In this document: positions 14,414 through 22,438 of the stretch, piece after piece
Numbering within the stretch: position 1 is the first letter of the stretch
How the letters are laid out: the number at the start of each line of letters is the position of its first letter
DNA from: Paucibacter sp. B2R-40
Lineage (GTDB): Bacteria; Pseudomonadota; Gammaproteobacteria; Burkholderiales; Burkholderiaceae_C
Assembly: GCF_025717555.1 (NCBI RefSeq)
Contig: NZ_JAJIRP010000013.1
Coordinates: 1-64,000, forward strand
Direction: 5' to 3'
DNA: 64,000 bases
Made by a program: the position numbers and the translations under genes
The notes under the pieces: model-generated
The model's input: the letters and a program-made list of their open reading frames with translations, nothing else
What the model was told of the DNA's origin: nothing
The model's database searches: none

Positions 14414-17320
14414 TCAGTACTGCGTTTTCACCTGCACGCCCGAGTAGGCCGCCTTGCCATACAGGCTGATGTAGATATAGCTATTGCCCGGCGGGTTTGA
14501 GATGGTGATGGTTTCGGCGTTGCTGGCGCCGATGGAGCGATAGTTGTAGGCCGTCGAGGTGGCCCAAGTGCTGGTGTTCACGTAGAGGTCTGCGTTACCG
14601 CTTCCGCCCGCCGACGAGATGGTGATCGCCGTCGTGCCTGCGGGGATGTACACGTACATGTATTTCAGGCTGCCCGAACCGCCCGAGAGATTGCTCTTCA
14701 CGCAGTTCTTGCCCAAGGCTTCGGCCGAGCCGGTGCATTCGGGCAGCGTGCCGGCTTGCACCACAACAGTGGCCGTGCTGGAGGCGCTGCCGCCTTTGTT
14801 GTCGGTGACGGTGAGCGTGACGCTGTAACTGCCGGCTGCCGCGTAGGTCTTCACCGGCGCGGCCAGGTTCGAGCTGGTGCCGTCGCCAAACGTCCAGGCG
14901 CGCGAGCTGATGCTGCCGTCACTGTCGGTGGATTGATCGGCAAAGTTGACGGTCAAGCCATTGACGCTGCTGCTGAACTTGGCGATCGGCAGGGCATTGC
15001 CCGAACTCGCTTGCACAGTCAGCAGCTTGGAGACGGTGGCTTTGCCGCCGCTGTTGTCGGTCACGGTCAGGCTGACGGTGTAGCTGCCTGCCGCCGCATA
15101 GCTGTGGCTGACGGTGGCGGCTGTTGAGCTGCTGCCATCGCCGAAATTCCAGGCGCGTGAGGCAACCGTGCCGTCGCTGTCTGTGGAAGTGTCGGTGAAA
15201 TTGACCTGCAAGTTGCTGATGCTGTGGTTGAAACCGGCCACCGGCAAGACATTGGCCGGCGGCGTGGTGTCCGCGCAATTGGGCAGTGCAGCGTCCGCGG
15301 CGCAAGTCAGCCAGGTGTTGAAGCCGGCGTCCATGCTGGCGCTCATCGCTGCGCTATTCATATAGCTGGTGTAGCCGGCGTAATTGCCCGGCCTGAAGTA
15401 ACCCAGAATATTGCTGACCTTGCTGCGCTGTTTCTCGAACATATACCGCACGGCCAAATAGCCCCAGTTATAGACGCGGGTGGTGCCCGAGTTGTAGTCG
15501 TTCTTGAAGATGGTGCTCAAGGCATAGGTTTTTGCTGCGGCTTGGTTGCGGGCATCAACATAATCGAGCTTGCGGTAGGAATAGGACATGTATTCGGCAA
15601 AGCCTTCTATCCACCAGACTGAAGTAACGCCGGTGGCGGCACCGAAGTCGCCGAACATATCGAAGCGGCCGTCGAGATAGTGAATATATTCATGCGTCAG
15701 ATTCCATATTTCAAATTTCGGCAGCAACCATTCTGCTTGGTAGGCGATAAATCGCGCCTGGTTGCCGGCGATTTCCGGGCTGCCTTCCAGATACATACCA
15801 CCGTTATTGGTGTCAATGCCAAAAAGCGCACCCGCATAGGCTTTGTAGTCCTTGCTGCTGCTGAAGATGACCATTTCCAACTGGGTATTGCTGTCGTTTG
15901 CGACCGGCACTTTTCCGCTGGCGACCTGGGTGTGGAAGTAACCCTCTTCGGCGCCGACGATGGCGCATGCCTCGGTCAGTTGCGCCGCGGTCAGTGATTG
16001 CGCCTTCAAGCGCAAGCTGCTGCTGCAGCTGTATTTGATCGGCAATACATTGCTGTCGATGCGAGCGACAAAGTCACAGAGGTTGTAATAGCTGCAATTG
16101 GCTTTGTCGTAATAGTCCACATTGCCGCCGACCGCAACCCATAGCGCGGCGGTATTGCCGGTGACATTGCTGCGGTCCAGTAGCAGTTTGACTTTGGGCT
16201 TGGTGGCATTTTTGAGTGCTGAGCCTTCGGTGTATTTCAAGAAGCGGCTGAGTTCCCGCCCGGCATTGGTGACGAGATAGTCGGCGCTGCCGCCAAGTGC
16301 ATTGAAATTGTTATTGATGAAGTTATACAGCGTGTCTGTGATCGATGTATCTGCCTGCACCAGCGTTGCGAAAGCAGCATTGTCATGGCCGCGAAAAAGA
16401 ATGGTGAAGGTATTGTTGACAGCGCTTTGCATCCAGAAGTAGTTATTGAAGCTGCTGTTGTAGCTGTCCAGCAAGCGTTTGACCACCGAGCTTAAATAAC
16501 GGGCATTTTCTGAGCTGCTGTCAACCAAGATGACAAACTCGGCCAATATTTCGCCGTGAATATTGTTCACCAAGCTGAAATTGCCGTTGTTGACAAAGGC
16601 GTCCAGCGCCGCCCGCACTGCAGTTTTCAAGGCCGCGCCGTAGGGCCCGGTGTCGGCGCTGTAATACCAATTGACGTAATAGCCGGCACGCAAAAACAGA
16701 ATCAATTGCATTGCGCTGTTGGCGTTGCTGCCGTCATAGCTTGAGGCCGCAGTTCTGAAGGCGTCCGCAATAGCGACCATCTTTGCTTCGTTCAGCGTTT
16801 GACCGGCAGCGTTGCCGGTGAGGCTGAACAGTTGGCCGACGCAGTCGGTGCTGCTGGCTTTCACTGCGTTCACCAGACTGGCGCCCGAGGCGGTGGCAAA
16901 CAACTGCAAATCACAACTGGCCGCTGCAGCCGCTGTTACAGCCACAGTTGTGGCGCCTTTTGCGGGCTGAGCCTGCGCCTGTAGCTGAGCCTTGGACTGG
17001 TTTTCAGCGCGCATGGACGGGCGCTGCATCAGCGTTTTGAGGCTCGCCTCTTGGCCGCCGTATTTCATGCGCGCGCTGACCTCGCTGGGCGCGTTCGGCC
17101 GCAACTCGGCAGCGCTCAAGGGGCGCTTTTGATGGTGGGCGCCGCTCAGTTGCGACTCCGTGCTGCCGGCAACGGCAGGCGGCCTGGATTCACTCTTGAT
17201 GCTGCTGAGTTGCTCGTTGGCGGTTTGCGCATGCGCTGCCGTGCTGAATACCGCCGCTGCGACGGACATTGCGCCCATCACATTGCGCCAGCCGGCTGAT
17301 TGTTTGCCATGTGTTTTCAC
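14414..17320 (-). CDS. Secreted M9 collagenase with two PKD domains and a C-terminal PPC domain
   Basis: A 968-residue extracellular zinc metalloprotease. The signal peptide ends AAVFSTAAHAQ. An M9 N-terminal activator region covers about 100-450. The catalytic domain has HEYIH at 543-547 and the third-ligand Glu in WWIEGFAEYMSYSYR. PKD domains lie at about 690-770 and 775-855, both with a WxFGDG core. A C-terminal PPC-type beta domain (about 862-968) usually helps secretion or collagen binding. Length and order match Vibrio/Clostridium-type collagenases that cut triple-helical collagen. The catalytic part uses more A/T-ending codons than its neighbours. Likely role: scavenging animal or other proteinaceous matter. 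Confidence 0.92.
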   Translation of the reverse strand: MKTHGKQSAGWRNVMGAMSVAAAVFSTAAHAQTANEQLSSIKSESRPPAVAGSTESQLSGAHHQKRPLSAAELRPNAPSEVSARMKYGGQEASLKTLMQRPSMRAENQSKAQLQAQAQPAKGATTVAVTAAAAASCDLQLFATASGASLVNAVKASSTDCVGQLFSLTGNAAGQTLNEAKMVAIADAFRTAASSYDGSNANSAMQLILFLRAGYYVNWYYSADTGPYGAALKTAVRAALDAFVNNGNFSLVNNIHGEILAEFVILVDSSSENARYLSSVVKRLLDSYNSSFNNYFWMQSAVNNTFTILFRGHDNAAFATLVQADTSITDTLYNFINNNFNALGGSADYLVTNAGRELSRFLKYTEGSALKNATKPKVKLLLDRSNVTGNTAALWVAVGGNVDYYDKANCSYYNLCDFVARIDSNVLPIKYSCSSSLRLKAQSLTAAQLTEACAIVGAEEGYFHTQVASGKVPVANDSNTQLEMVIFSSSKDYKAYAGALFGIDTNNGGMYLEGSPEIAGNQARFIAYQAEWLLPKFEIWNLTHEYIHYLDGRFDMFGDFGAATGVTSVWWIEGFAEYMSYSYRKLDYVDARNQAAAKTYALSTIFKNDYNSGTTRVYNWGYLAVRYMFEKQRSKVSNILGYFRPGNYAGYTSYMNSAAMSASMDAGFNTWLTCAADAALPNCADTTPPANVLPVAGFNHSISNLQVNFTDTSTDSDGTVASRAWNFGDGSSSTAATVSHSYAAAGSYTVSLTVTDNSGGKATVSKLLTVQASSGNALPIAKFSSSVNGLTVNFADQSTDSDGSISSRAWTFGDGTSSNLAAPVKTYAAAGSYSVTLTVTDNKGGSASSTATVVVQAGTLPECTGSAEALGKNCVKSNLSGGSGSLKYMYVYIPAGTTAITISSAGGSGNADLYVNTSTWATSTAYNYRSIGASNAETITISNPPGNSYIYISLYGKAAYSGVQVKTQY

Positions 17321-17629
17321 AAAATCTCCTGCTCACTTAGGGGAGGGCACCCGGGGGAGGGCGTCGACTCAGGCGTCTTGTCGCCGCCTGTTTTGCTCAA
17401 ATGTTTTTCTGATATATCAACACAAGAGCTGAGGCGACTTTAGGAGCGGATGGGCCAGCCCCACACTGTCAGGTCTTACAGGGGCGGCTTGCCGCGAGTG
17501 GCCTTGACTTTGTGTCCCGCGAGTGCCAAGCACGGGCCCGGGGGCTGCAGTTTCTTGTCCATCGTCGGGTACAGGGACCGAGGAAAAGCCTGGGGGCGGC
17601 GACTCACCGTGCTGGCGTGAACCGTCGCC
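17321..17629. other. Intergenic region between collagenase and LysR genes
   Basis: About 309 bp with no credible gene. It must contain the collagenase promoter, which reads leftward. GATATATC at 17411-17418 and T-rich DNA give a plausible AT-rich promoter area, but no clear -35/-10 pair. GC-rich short hairpins lie near 17480-17500. Nothing else is seen. Confidence 0.4.
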
Positions 17630-18544
17630 TTAGACAAGTCCCTTCAAGCGCCGGGCTGACTCGGCCATTTCCGCATGCAGCCAATCGCACAACATGTGCA
17701 GCGCCGGCTCCTCGCGAAAAGCCGGTGGGTAGACGATGTGATAGCGGCGCTGGCTGGCGTCTTCCAGCGCCGGGCCGGGCAGGCGCTGCAGGCGACCGTC
17801 CAATAGCGCATCGGCACACAGCAGTTCGCGCGCCAGCGCCACGCCCATGCCTTGCTCGGCGGCTTGCACCAGCAGGCCGCCGTCATTGAAGCTGGCGGCC
17901 GGGAAGATGCTGCAGGCCAAGCCTGCTTGGGCGAACCACTGCGTCCATTGCTCGGCGTCTCCGAGCAGCGCTTGATCGGCCAAGGTCTGCAAGCTGGCGC
18001 CTTCCAGTTGCTGAGCCAAGGCCGGCGCGGCGACCACGATCTGGCGCGACTCCATCAGCACTTCGTTGACCAAACCTGGCCAGGGCCCCGTACCCTGACG
18101 CAAGGCCAGGTGGAAGCCCTCTGATTCCAGATCAATCACGCGTTGCAGCGTGAACAGCTTCAGGCTGATGTCCGGGTGCGCGGCCCGCCAGCCGCTCAGG
18201 CGGGGCATCAGCCAGCGCTGCGCAAACGAGGGTGTGCAGGTGATGTTGAGGCTGCGCATGGCACTGCCATCGGCCGCACTGGCGGCACGCAGGCCCAAGT
18301 CCAGCTCGGCCCAGGCGCGCTCCACGCCGGCTTGCAAGGCGCTGCCGGCGGCATTGAGCCGGATGCCGCGCCCCACCCGCTCGAACAGCGCGAAGCCCAG
18401 TTGCGACTCCAGTGCGCGGATTTGCTGACTGACGGCGCTGTGCGTCAGGTGCAGTTGCTCGGCCGCGGCACGCACGTTTTGCAGGCGCGCGACGGCCCGG
18501 AAGGCGGCCAGGTATTGCAGCGGAAGACGGGGCGCGGTACTCAT
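17630..18544 (-). CDS. LysR family transcriptional regulator
   Basis: A 304-residue protein. The winged HTH at the N-terminus is clear: LPLQYLAAFRAVARLQNVRA, then AAEQLHLTHSAVSQQIRALE and FERVGRGIRLNAAG. Residues of about 95-300 form the effector-binding domain (two-lobed). The N-terminal wording is close to the GcvA-like branch. It is divergent from the alpha/beta hydrolase gene at 18680, which is its likely target. A dyad ATTTTGG-N13-CCAAAAT overlaps its own start codon region, consistent with autoregulation. Confidence 0.9.
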   Translation of the reverse strand: MSTAPRLPLQYLAAFRAVARLQNVRAAAEQLHLTHSAVSQQIRALESQLGFALFERVGRGIRLNAAGSALQAGVERAWAELDLGLRAASAADGSAMRSLNITCTPSFAQRWLMPRLSGWRAAHPDISLKLFTLQRVIDLESEGFHLALRQGTGPWPGLVNEVLMESRQIVVAAPALAQQLEGASLQTLADQALLGDAEQWTQWFAQAGLACSIFPAASFNDGGLLVQAAEQGMGVALARELLCADALLDGRLQRLPGPALEDASQRRYHIVYPPAFREEPALHMLCDWLHAEMAESARRLKGLV

Positions 18545-18569
18545 TTTGGTAAGTTTAACTGTCCAAAAT
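18543..18569. promoter_or_regulatory. Interrupted dyad in the LysR/hydrolase divergent promoter
   Basis: ATTTTGG (18543-18549), 13-bp spacer, CCAAAAT (18563-18569): perfect 7-bp arms. The half-site spacing suits a LysR-type dimer. It abuts the LysR start (18542-18544) and lies 111 bp before the hydrolase ATG, so the most direct reading is an autorepression site. Confidence 0.45.
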
Positions 18570-18679
18570 GGGCGGAAATTCGCGCTATTCAGCGTTGAAT
18601 TGAAAACTTAGGATGCCCAGCAAGCAAAAGAACCGAACAAATTACCTAACCAAACCTCGCAGTCAAGGAGTCCTAAGGC

Positions 18680-19807
18680 ATGAACCCGCACCGTCTGATG
18701 ATCGCCACCCTCGTGATTGCCGCTTTGGCTGCGAGTACTCAATTTCAACGGGTCTTCGCCACCGATGCAGCGGCGCTGCCGCATGCACAAGTGGACCCGC
18801 AGGTGAGCGCCGAAATCGGCGCCGCAGCGGCTCGGGCCGGCGAGTTGCTGCGGGTGAACGCGCTGTCTTCGACGCCCAAGTCGGCCGAACCAGGCCAGCC
18901 CGCCGCCTGGAGCGAACATCAAGTGGCGACGCCCGACGGCTTGCTGGCCTACACCAGCATCGGCCAGGGCCCTGTCCTGCTGGTCATCCCGGGTGGGCCG
19001 GGCGGCAGCGGTTACGGCTTGCGCAGCCGCTTCCTTCCGCTGGCCAAGGACTTCAACATCATCCTTGTCGACAATATCGGCCGGGGCCGCTCGGCGCGCC
19101 TGGCCGACCCCGCGCGCTACACGGTAGATCGTGACGCGCAGGACATCGAGCATCTGCGCCGGTTTCTGGGCGTGAAGACACTGGCGCTGTATGGGCATTC
19201 CTATGGCGGCCTGGTGGCTCAGGCTTATGCCGCGCAGTATCCGCAGGCGGTGGACCATTTGATTCTCGGCAATACCTTGCATGGCGAGCAGAGTTGGCAA
19301 GCGCAGATTGACGGATTCAAGGCCTGGTTACAGCGGCATGATCCTGAGCGCTGGCAGCGTCTGCTGGCGCTGCACGAACAGGGCCGATTGACCGGCAGCG
19401 CCCCGGCGCAGGACTTGATCGGCGCTGCGTTTGAACCTCTTTACTGGGCCGATCGTGCAGCGGAGCGCCCCAAGGCGGCCGCCAGCGGCGACCCGCGCGA
19501 CGCGATGAATAAGGTGGTGTATCTGGCGATGCTGGGGCCTGACCCGGAGTGGCGGGTTGGCGGCACGCTGCAGGGGACCGAGTTGCTGCCCAGACTAAAG
19601 TCCGTCACCGCACCGACCTTGTTGCTGACAGGGCGTTTTGATCCGGTGGCGCCGCCCAGCGTGATGAATGAAATGCAGCGTGCTTTGCCGCGCGGCACCC
19701 CGTCGACCGCGCTGGTGTTCGAGCATTCCGGCCATCGGCCCTTCGTCGAGGAAGCCGAGCTTTGGGCGCAGGCGGTGGCCGAGTTTTTAACGCGTGGAGT
19801 TAACTGA
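18680..19807 (+). CDS. Periplasmic alpha/beta hydrolase, proline-iminopeptidase-like
   Basis: A 375-residue protein. An N-terminal signal-like segment ends about residue 27. The hydrolase core has the oxyanion motif VIPGGPGGSGYG, the DNIGRGRS turn, the nucleophile elbow GHSYGG (Ser174), the acid in TGRFDPVAPP and the His in EHSGHRPFVEE. GGPG plus DxxGxGxS is the S33 prolyl aminopeptidase style. It could release N-terminal residues or cleave esters; substrate not determinable. It is 2 bp before an NTF2-like gene and divergent from a LysR regulator that probably controls both. Confidence 0.85.
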   Translation: MNPHRLMIATLVIAALAASTQFQRVFATDAAALPHAQVDPQVSAEIGAAAARAGELLRVNALSSTPKSAEPGQPAAWSEHQVATPDGLLAYTSIGQGPVLLVIPGGPGGSGYGLRSRFLPLAKDFNIILVDNIGRGRSARLADPARYTVDRDAQDIEHLRRFLGVKTLALYGHSYGGLVAQAYAAQYPQAVDHLILGNTLHGEQSWQAQIDGFKAWLQRHDPERWQRLLALHEQGRLTGSAPAQDLIGAAFEPLYWADRAAERPKAAASGDPRDAMNKVVYLAMLGPDPEWRVGGTLQGTELLPRLKSVTAPTLLLTGRFDPVAPPSVMNEMQRALPRGTPSTALVFEHSGHRPFVEEAELWAQAVAEFLTRGVN

Positions 19808-19809
19808 AT

Positions 19810-20196
19810 ATGTCAACGTCAAACCAGCTGAATTCAATCGCCATCGTTCAAGCCCAGTTGGACGCCTACAACGCCCGCGATATCGATGCATGGCTGGCCA
19901 CCTATGCACGGGACGCCAAGCAATACGGCTACCCCGGCGTCTTGCTGGCGAGTGGTCGGGCTGAAATTCGCGCGCGGATGGTGGAGCGCTTCAAAGAGCC
20001 GAATCTGCATGCACGTTTGCTGGGCCGCACCGTTCTGGAGACCGCAGGTGGCGCCACGGTGATTGATCATGAAACCATCACGCGGACCTTCCCCGAGGGG
20101 CCGGGCGAGATCGACATGGTGGCCATCTACGAGGTCGTTGATGGCTTGATTCGCAGTGGCCTTTTCATGCTGGGTGAACCCAGGCTTGCAAGTTGA
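19810..20196 (+). CDS. NTF2-like (SnoaL/ketosteroid-isomerase fold) protein
   Basis: A 128-residue protein. AIVQAQLDAYNARDIDAWLATYA is the classical opening of the NTF2-like fold, followed by the curved sheet (ATVIDHETITRTFPEGPGEIDMVAIYEVVDGLI). This fold holds small hydrophobic ligands and includes isomerases and hydratases. Active residues cannot be assigned safely. It is translationally close to the alpha/beta hydrolase (2-bp gap), which suggests one pathway for a small organic compound under LysR control. Confidence 0.8.
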   Translation: MSTSNQLNSIAIVQAQLDAYNARDIDAWLATYARDAKQYGYPGVLLASGRAEIRARMVERFKEPNLHARLLGRTVLETAGGATVIDHETITRTFPEGPGEIDMVAIYEVVDGLIRSGLFMLGEPRLAS

Positions 20197-20221
20197 CGGG
20201 CTTCACCGGATTGAGCTCGTG

Positions 20222-21427
20222 TCAGCGCTGCCGCCATTCGCCCAAACCCGTCAACCAAGCGGATGCCGACTGTTGCAGCCAAGCCTGAGCCTCCTGGCTA
20301 TTCTGGCTATTGCGCAGGTATTGATTCAAAAATGCGATGCTGATGTGCTCCACCGCGACGCCGGCCTCCTGGTTACCCTTGTCCAGCAAGGTGGGTGGCG
20401 GTGCCGCACTCATGACGATGTTCTGCTGACCTGGGCCTTTGGCGGCTTGGGTTTGAGGTCGCCTGCCCATGCCCCGTCCAGTCGGCTCATTGGGCGACTC
20501 GGCCATGCCGCTTGCACCGGCCAACGCGGCGTGGCTCGGGTTGTTCAAGAGCAGCAAGTATTTGTGGGCGTCGGCAGGCAATTGCTCAAAGAATTGGGTG
20601 CGCTCGGCGGGCGAGTTGAGCAGGCCGTTGAGGTCGGCCGCGCGGCGCGAATTGATCGCCAGCAGCGGAAACTGCGGTGGCAGCGTCGCCAGGGCTTGGG
20701 TGGCGTCCGCACGCGTCAGGCCGGACGGGCTCAACATGACGACCGCCCGCGCTTGATCGTCGGCCACGGGGCCTAGGCCTGCGGCCCAGGCCAAGGCGGT
20801 GGCAGCGCCCAGGTCATAGCCCAGCACGGCGATGCGACCTGCGTCGACGCGGCCCCATGGCGCATCACCGCCAGCGGCGCGCAGCTTGGCCTCATCGATC
20901 GCGCCCCGCAGCATGCGCAACCTTGCTTGCAGCAGCTGCGGCTGCTGATGCTGCAAGGCCAGAGCCGTAAATTCGGCCGAGCGGGCCAAGGGCGAGGACC
21001 AAGCTGCTTGATCAAATTCCAACGCCTGAAAGCTCAGCACGGCATAGCCTGCACGCGCCCAGGCATAACGCCAATGCGCACCGGCTCCAGCCGACTCACC
21101 CAGGCCGGGCAGGTAGATCAGCAGCGGCAAACGGCTTGACCCGCCCAGCGGGACTGCCAAGATGGTGGACAAGGGCTCGCCGTTGACGACCCATTGCTGG
21201 CTTGCGATGCTGACGGAGGCCGCCGCAGCTTGATCGATGGCCGCTTTGGGCGCTCCTGGGTAGCCGCGCGCAGCCAGGTCCAGCGCACGTTGTTGAGCCG
21301 CCGACGCGTCTTGCCGCGGCGGCCCATAGGGTGCATGCGTTCGATTTGGGCTGCCGCAAGCCAAGAGGGCCAGAGAACAAATCAGCAAAACTGCGGAGGA
21401 GCGGCTGCGGCTTCTAGTTCTTGACAT
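20222..21427 (-). CDS. Lipoprotein alpha/beta hydrolase with Asp at the nucleophile position
   Basis: A 401-residue protein. The start at 21427 gives MSRTRSRSRSSAVLLICSLA and the lipobox LALLAC. The core resembles dienelactone-hydrolase/PAF-acetylhydrolase-type proteins: LPLLIYLPGLGESAGAGAHW, the GYAVLSFQALEFD strand, then VLGYDLGAATALAWA. The usual nucleophile elbow GxSxG reads GYDLG here, with Asp205 in the Ser position, as in haloalkane dehalogenases and epoxide hydrolases. A later NNPSHAAL offers a candidate His. Either it uses Asp chemistry or it is a pseudoenzyme. Longer starts at 21451 and 21469 exist. Confidence 0.7.
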   Translation of the reverse strand: MSRTRSRSRSSAVLLICSLALLACGSPNRTHAPYGPPRQDASAAQQRALDLAARGYPGAPKAAIDQAAAASVSIASQQWVVNGEPLSTILAVPLGGSSRLPLLIYLPGLGESAGAGAHWRYAWARAGYAVLSFQALEFDQAAWSSPLARSAEFTALALQHQQPQLLQARLRMLRGAIDEAKLRAAGGDAPWGRVDAGRIAVLGYDLGAATALAWAAGLGPVADDQARAVVMLSPSGLTRADATQALATLPPQFPLLAINSRRAADLNGLLNSPAERTQFFEQLPADAHKYLLLLNNPSHAALAGASGMAESPNEPTGRGMGRRPQTQAAKGPGQQNIVMSAAPPPTLLDKGNQEAGVAVEHISIAFLNQYLRNSQNSQEAQAWLQQSASAWLTGLGEWRQR

Positions 21428-21491
21428 GGGGCAATGAGGGCGGCGTGGCATGAATGAACGAACGGGCAAGGCGCCGATTGTGCATCGCGGA

Positions 21492-22418
21492 TCAAGGCGG
21501 CCCTTTACCCTGCAGACGACTGCGCACCAGTGGATGCCAGAGCCGGGCGTCGCCCAGCGGCGTGGCGGCGGGCAAGTCCGGGTTGCTCAGAATCAGCCAG
21601 CGACGCTCGGCCAATTTGGCGCGCAGCAGTTGCGGGTCGACCCAATGCTCGAACAAGGCCTCAAAACTGCCGTCCGCCAACACCAGCTCCCAGCCCTTGC
21701 GAAGACGCTCGGCCAAGGCCGGCGATTGCGGGCTGACGAAAAAATAGAAGGCAGAAGGGTAGGCAATCAGCCATTGATCCAGCACTGTCAAGCCCGGCAT
21801 CGCGTCAATGATGGGAAAGACTTCGACCGCCCCGAGCGCAAACAGATCGATGCGCTCGCGCTTGAGCATTTCTGCGAAAGGACTCAGCTTGGCCATGCGC
21901 TCGACCTTCCAGCCATTGGCACTGAGGATTTTGGCATCCGGCCAATCGGCCACTTGGCCGACGCTGAGTGCTTGCGCCTGGCTCGCGCTGCTGATGGCCT
22001 CCAGCTGTTCGCGCTTGCTGATCAAGGCGATCGGCAGGCGCACGCCCATCAAGCCGCGATACAGGCAGACCCGCACCGGGATGGCCTGGGCTTCGCGCGC
22101 TTGCGATGTCATTGAACTGAGCACTTCCAACTCGCCTGCCGAGAGTTGCAAAAAAGCGCGGTTTTGCGACACCACCTCGCTGGGCTGCAGGCGGTAGGGG
22201 CCATAGGTCGGAATGGTCTTGTCCAGCAGCAGCTTCAGCACGGCTTGCTCATAGGTCAAGACCTTGGCGTTTTGTTCCTGTGACAAGGCGTGGCGAATCA
22301 GCGTGGTCTGGGCCAATCCGCTCCCGCTGAGCAAGCAAAGAGACAAGGCCGTCGCCATCATCAAGCTGCGCTTGATGGCTTTGGGGCAAACTCCCAAGAG
22401 GTCGGCGGCAGGCGTCAT
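21492..22418 (-). CDS. Periplasmic binding-protein-like protein
   Basis: A 308-residue protein. The signal peptide ends LLSGSGLAQ. The mature part resembles type 2 periplasmic binding domains of the amino-acid (SBP_bac_3-like) class: VLTYEQAVLKLLLDKT, RVCLYRGLMGVRLPIALI, LKRERIDLFALGAVEVFPII and FYFFVSPQSPALAERLRKG. No transporter genes accompany it, so it may be a solitary sensor-type binding protein. It starts 20 bp after the formate dehydrogenase alpha gene and could be cotranscribed with it, but a functional link is not evident. Confidence 0.65.
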   Translation of the reverse strand: MTPAADLLGVCPKAIKRSLMMATALSLCLLSGSGLAQTTLIRHALSQEQNAKVLTYEQAVLKLLLDKTIPTYGPYRLQPSEVVSQNRAFLQLSAGELEVLSSMTSQAREAQAIPVRVCLYRGLMGVRLPIALISKREQLEAISSASQAQALSVGQVADWPDAKILSANGWKVERMAKLSPFAEMLKRERIDLFALGAVEVFPIIDAMPGLTVLDQWLIAYPSAFYFFVSPQSPALAERLRKGWELVLADGSFEALFEHWVDPQLLRAKLAERRWLILSNPDLPAATPLGDARLWHPLVRSRLQGKGPP

Positions 22419-22438
22419 CGTTTGAGCATCTTACTCAG

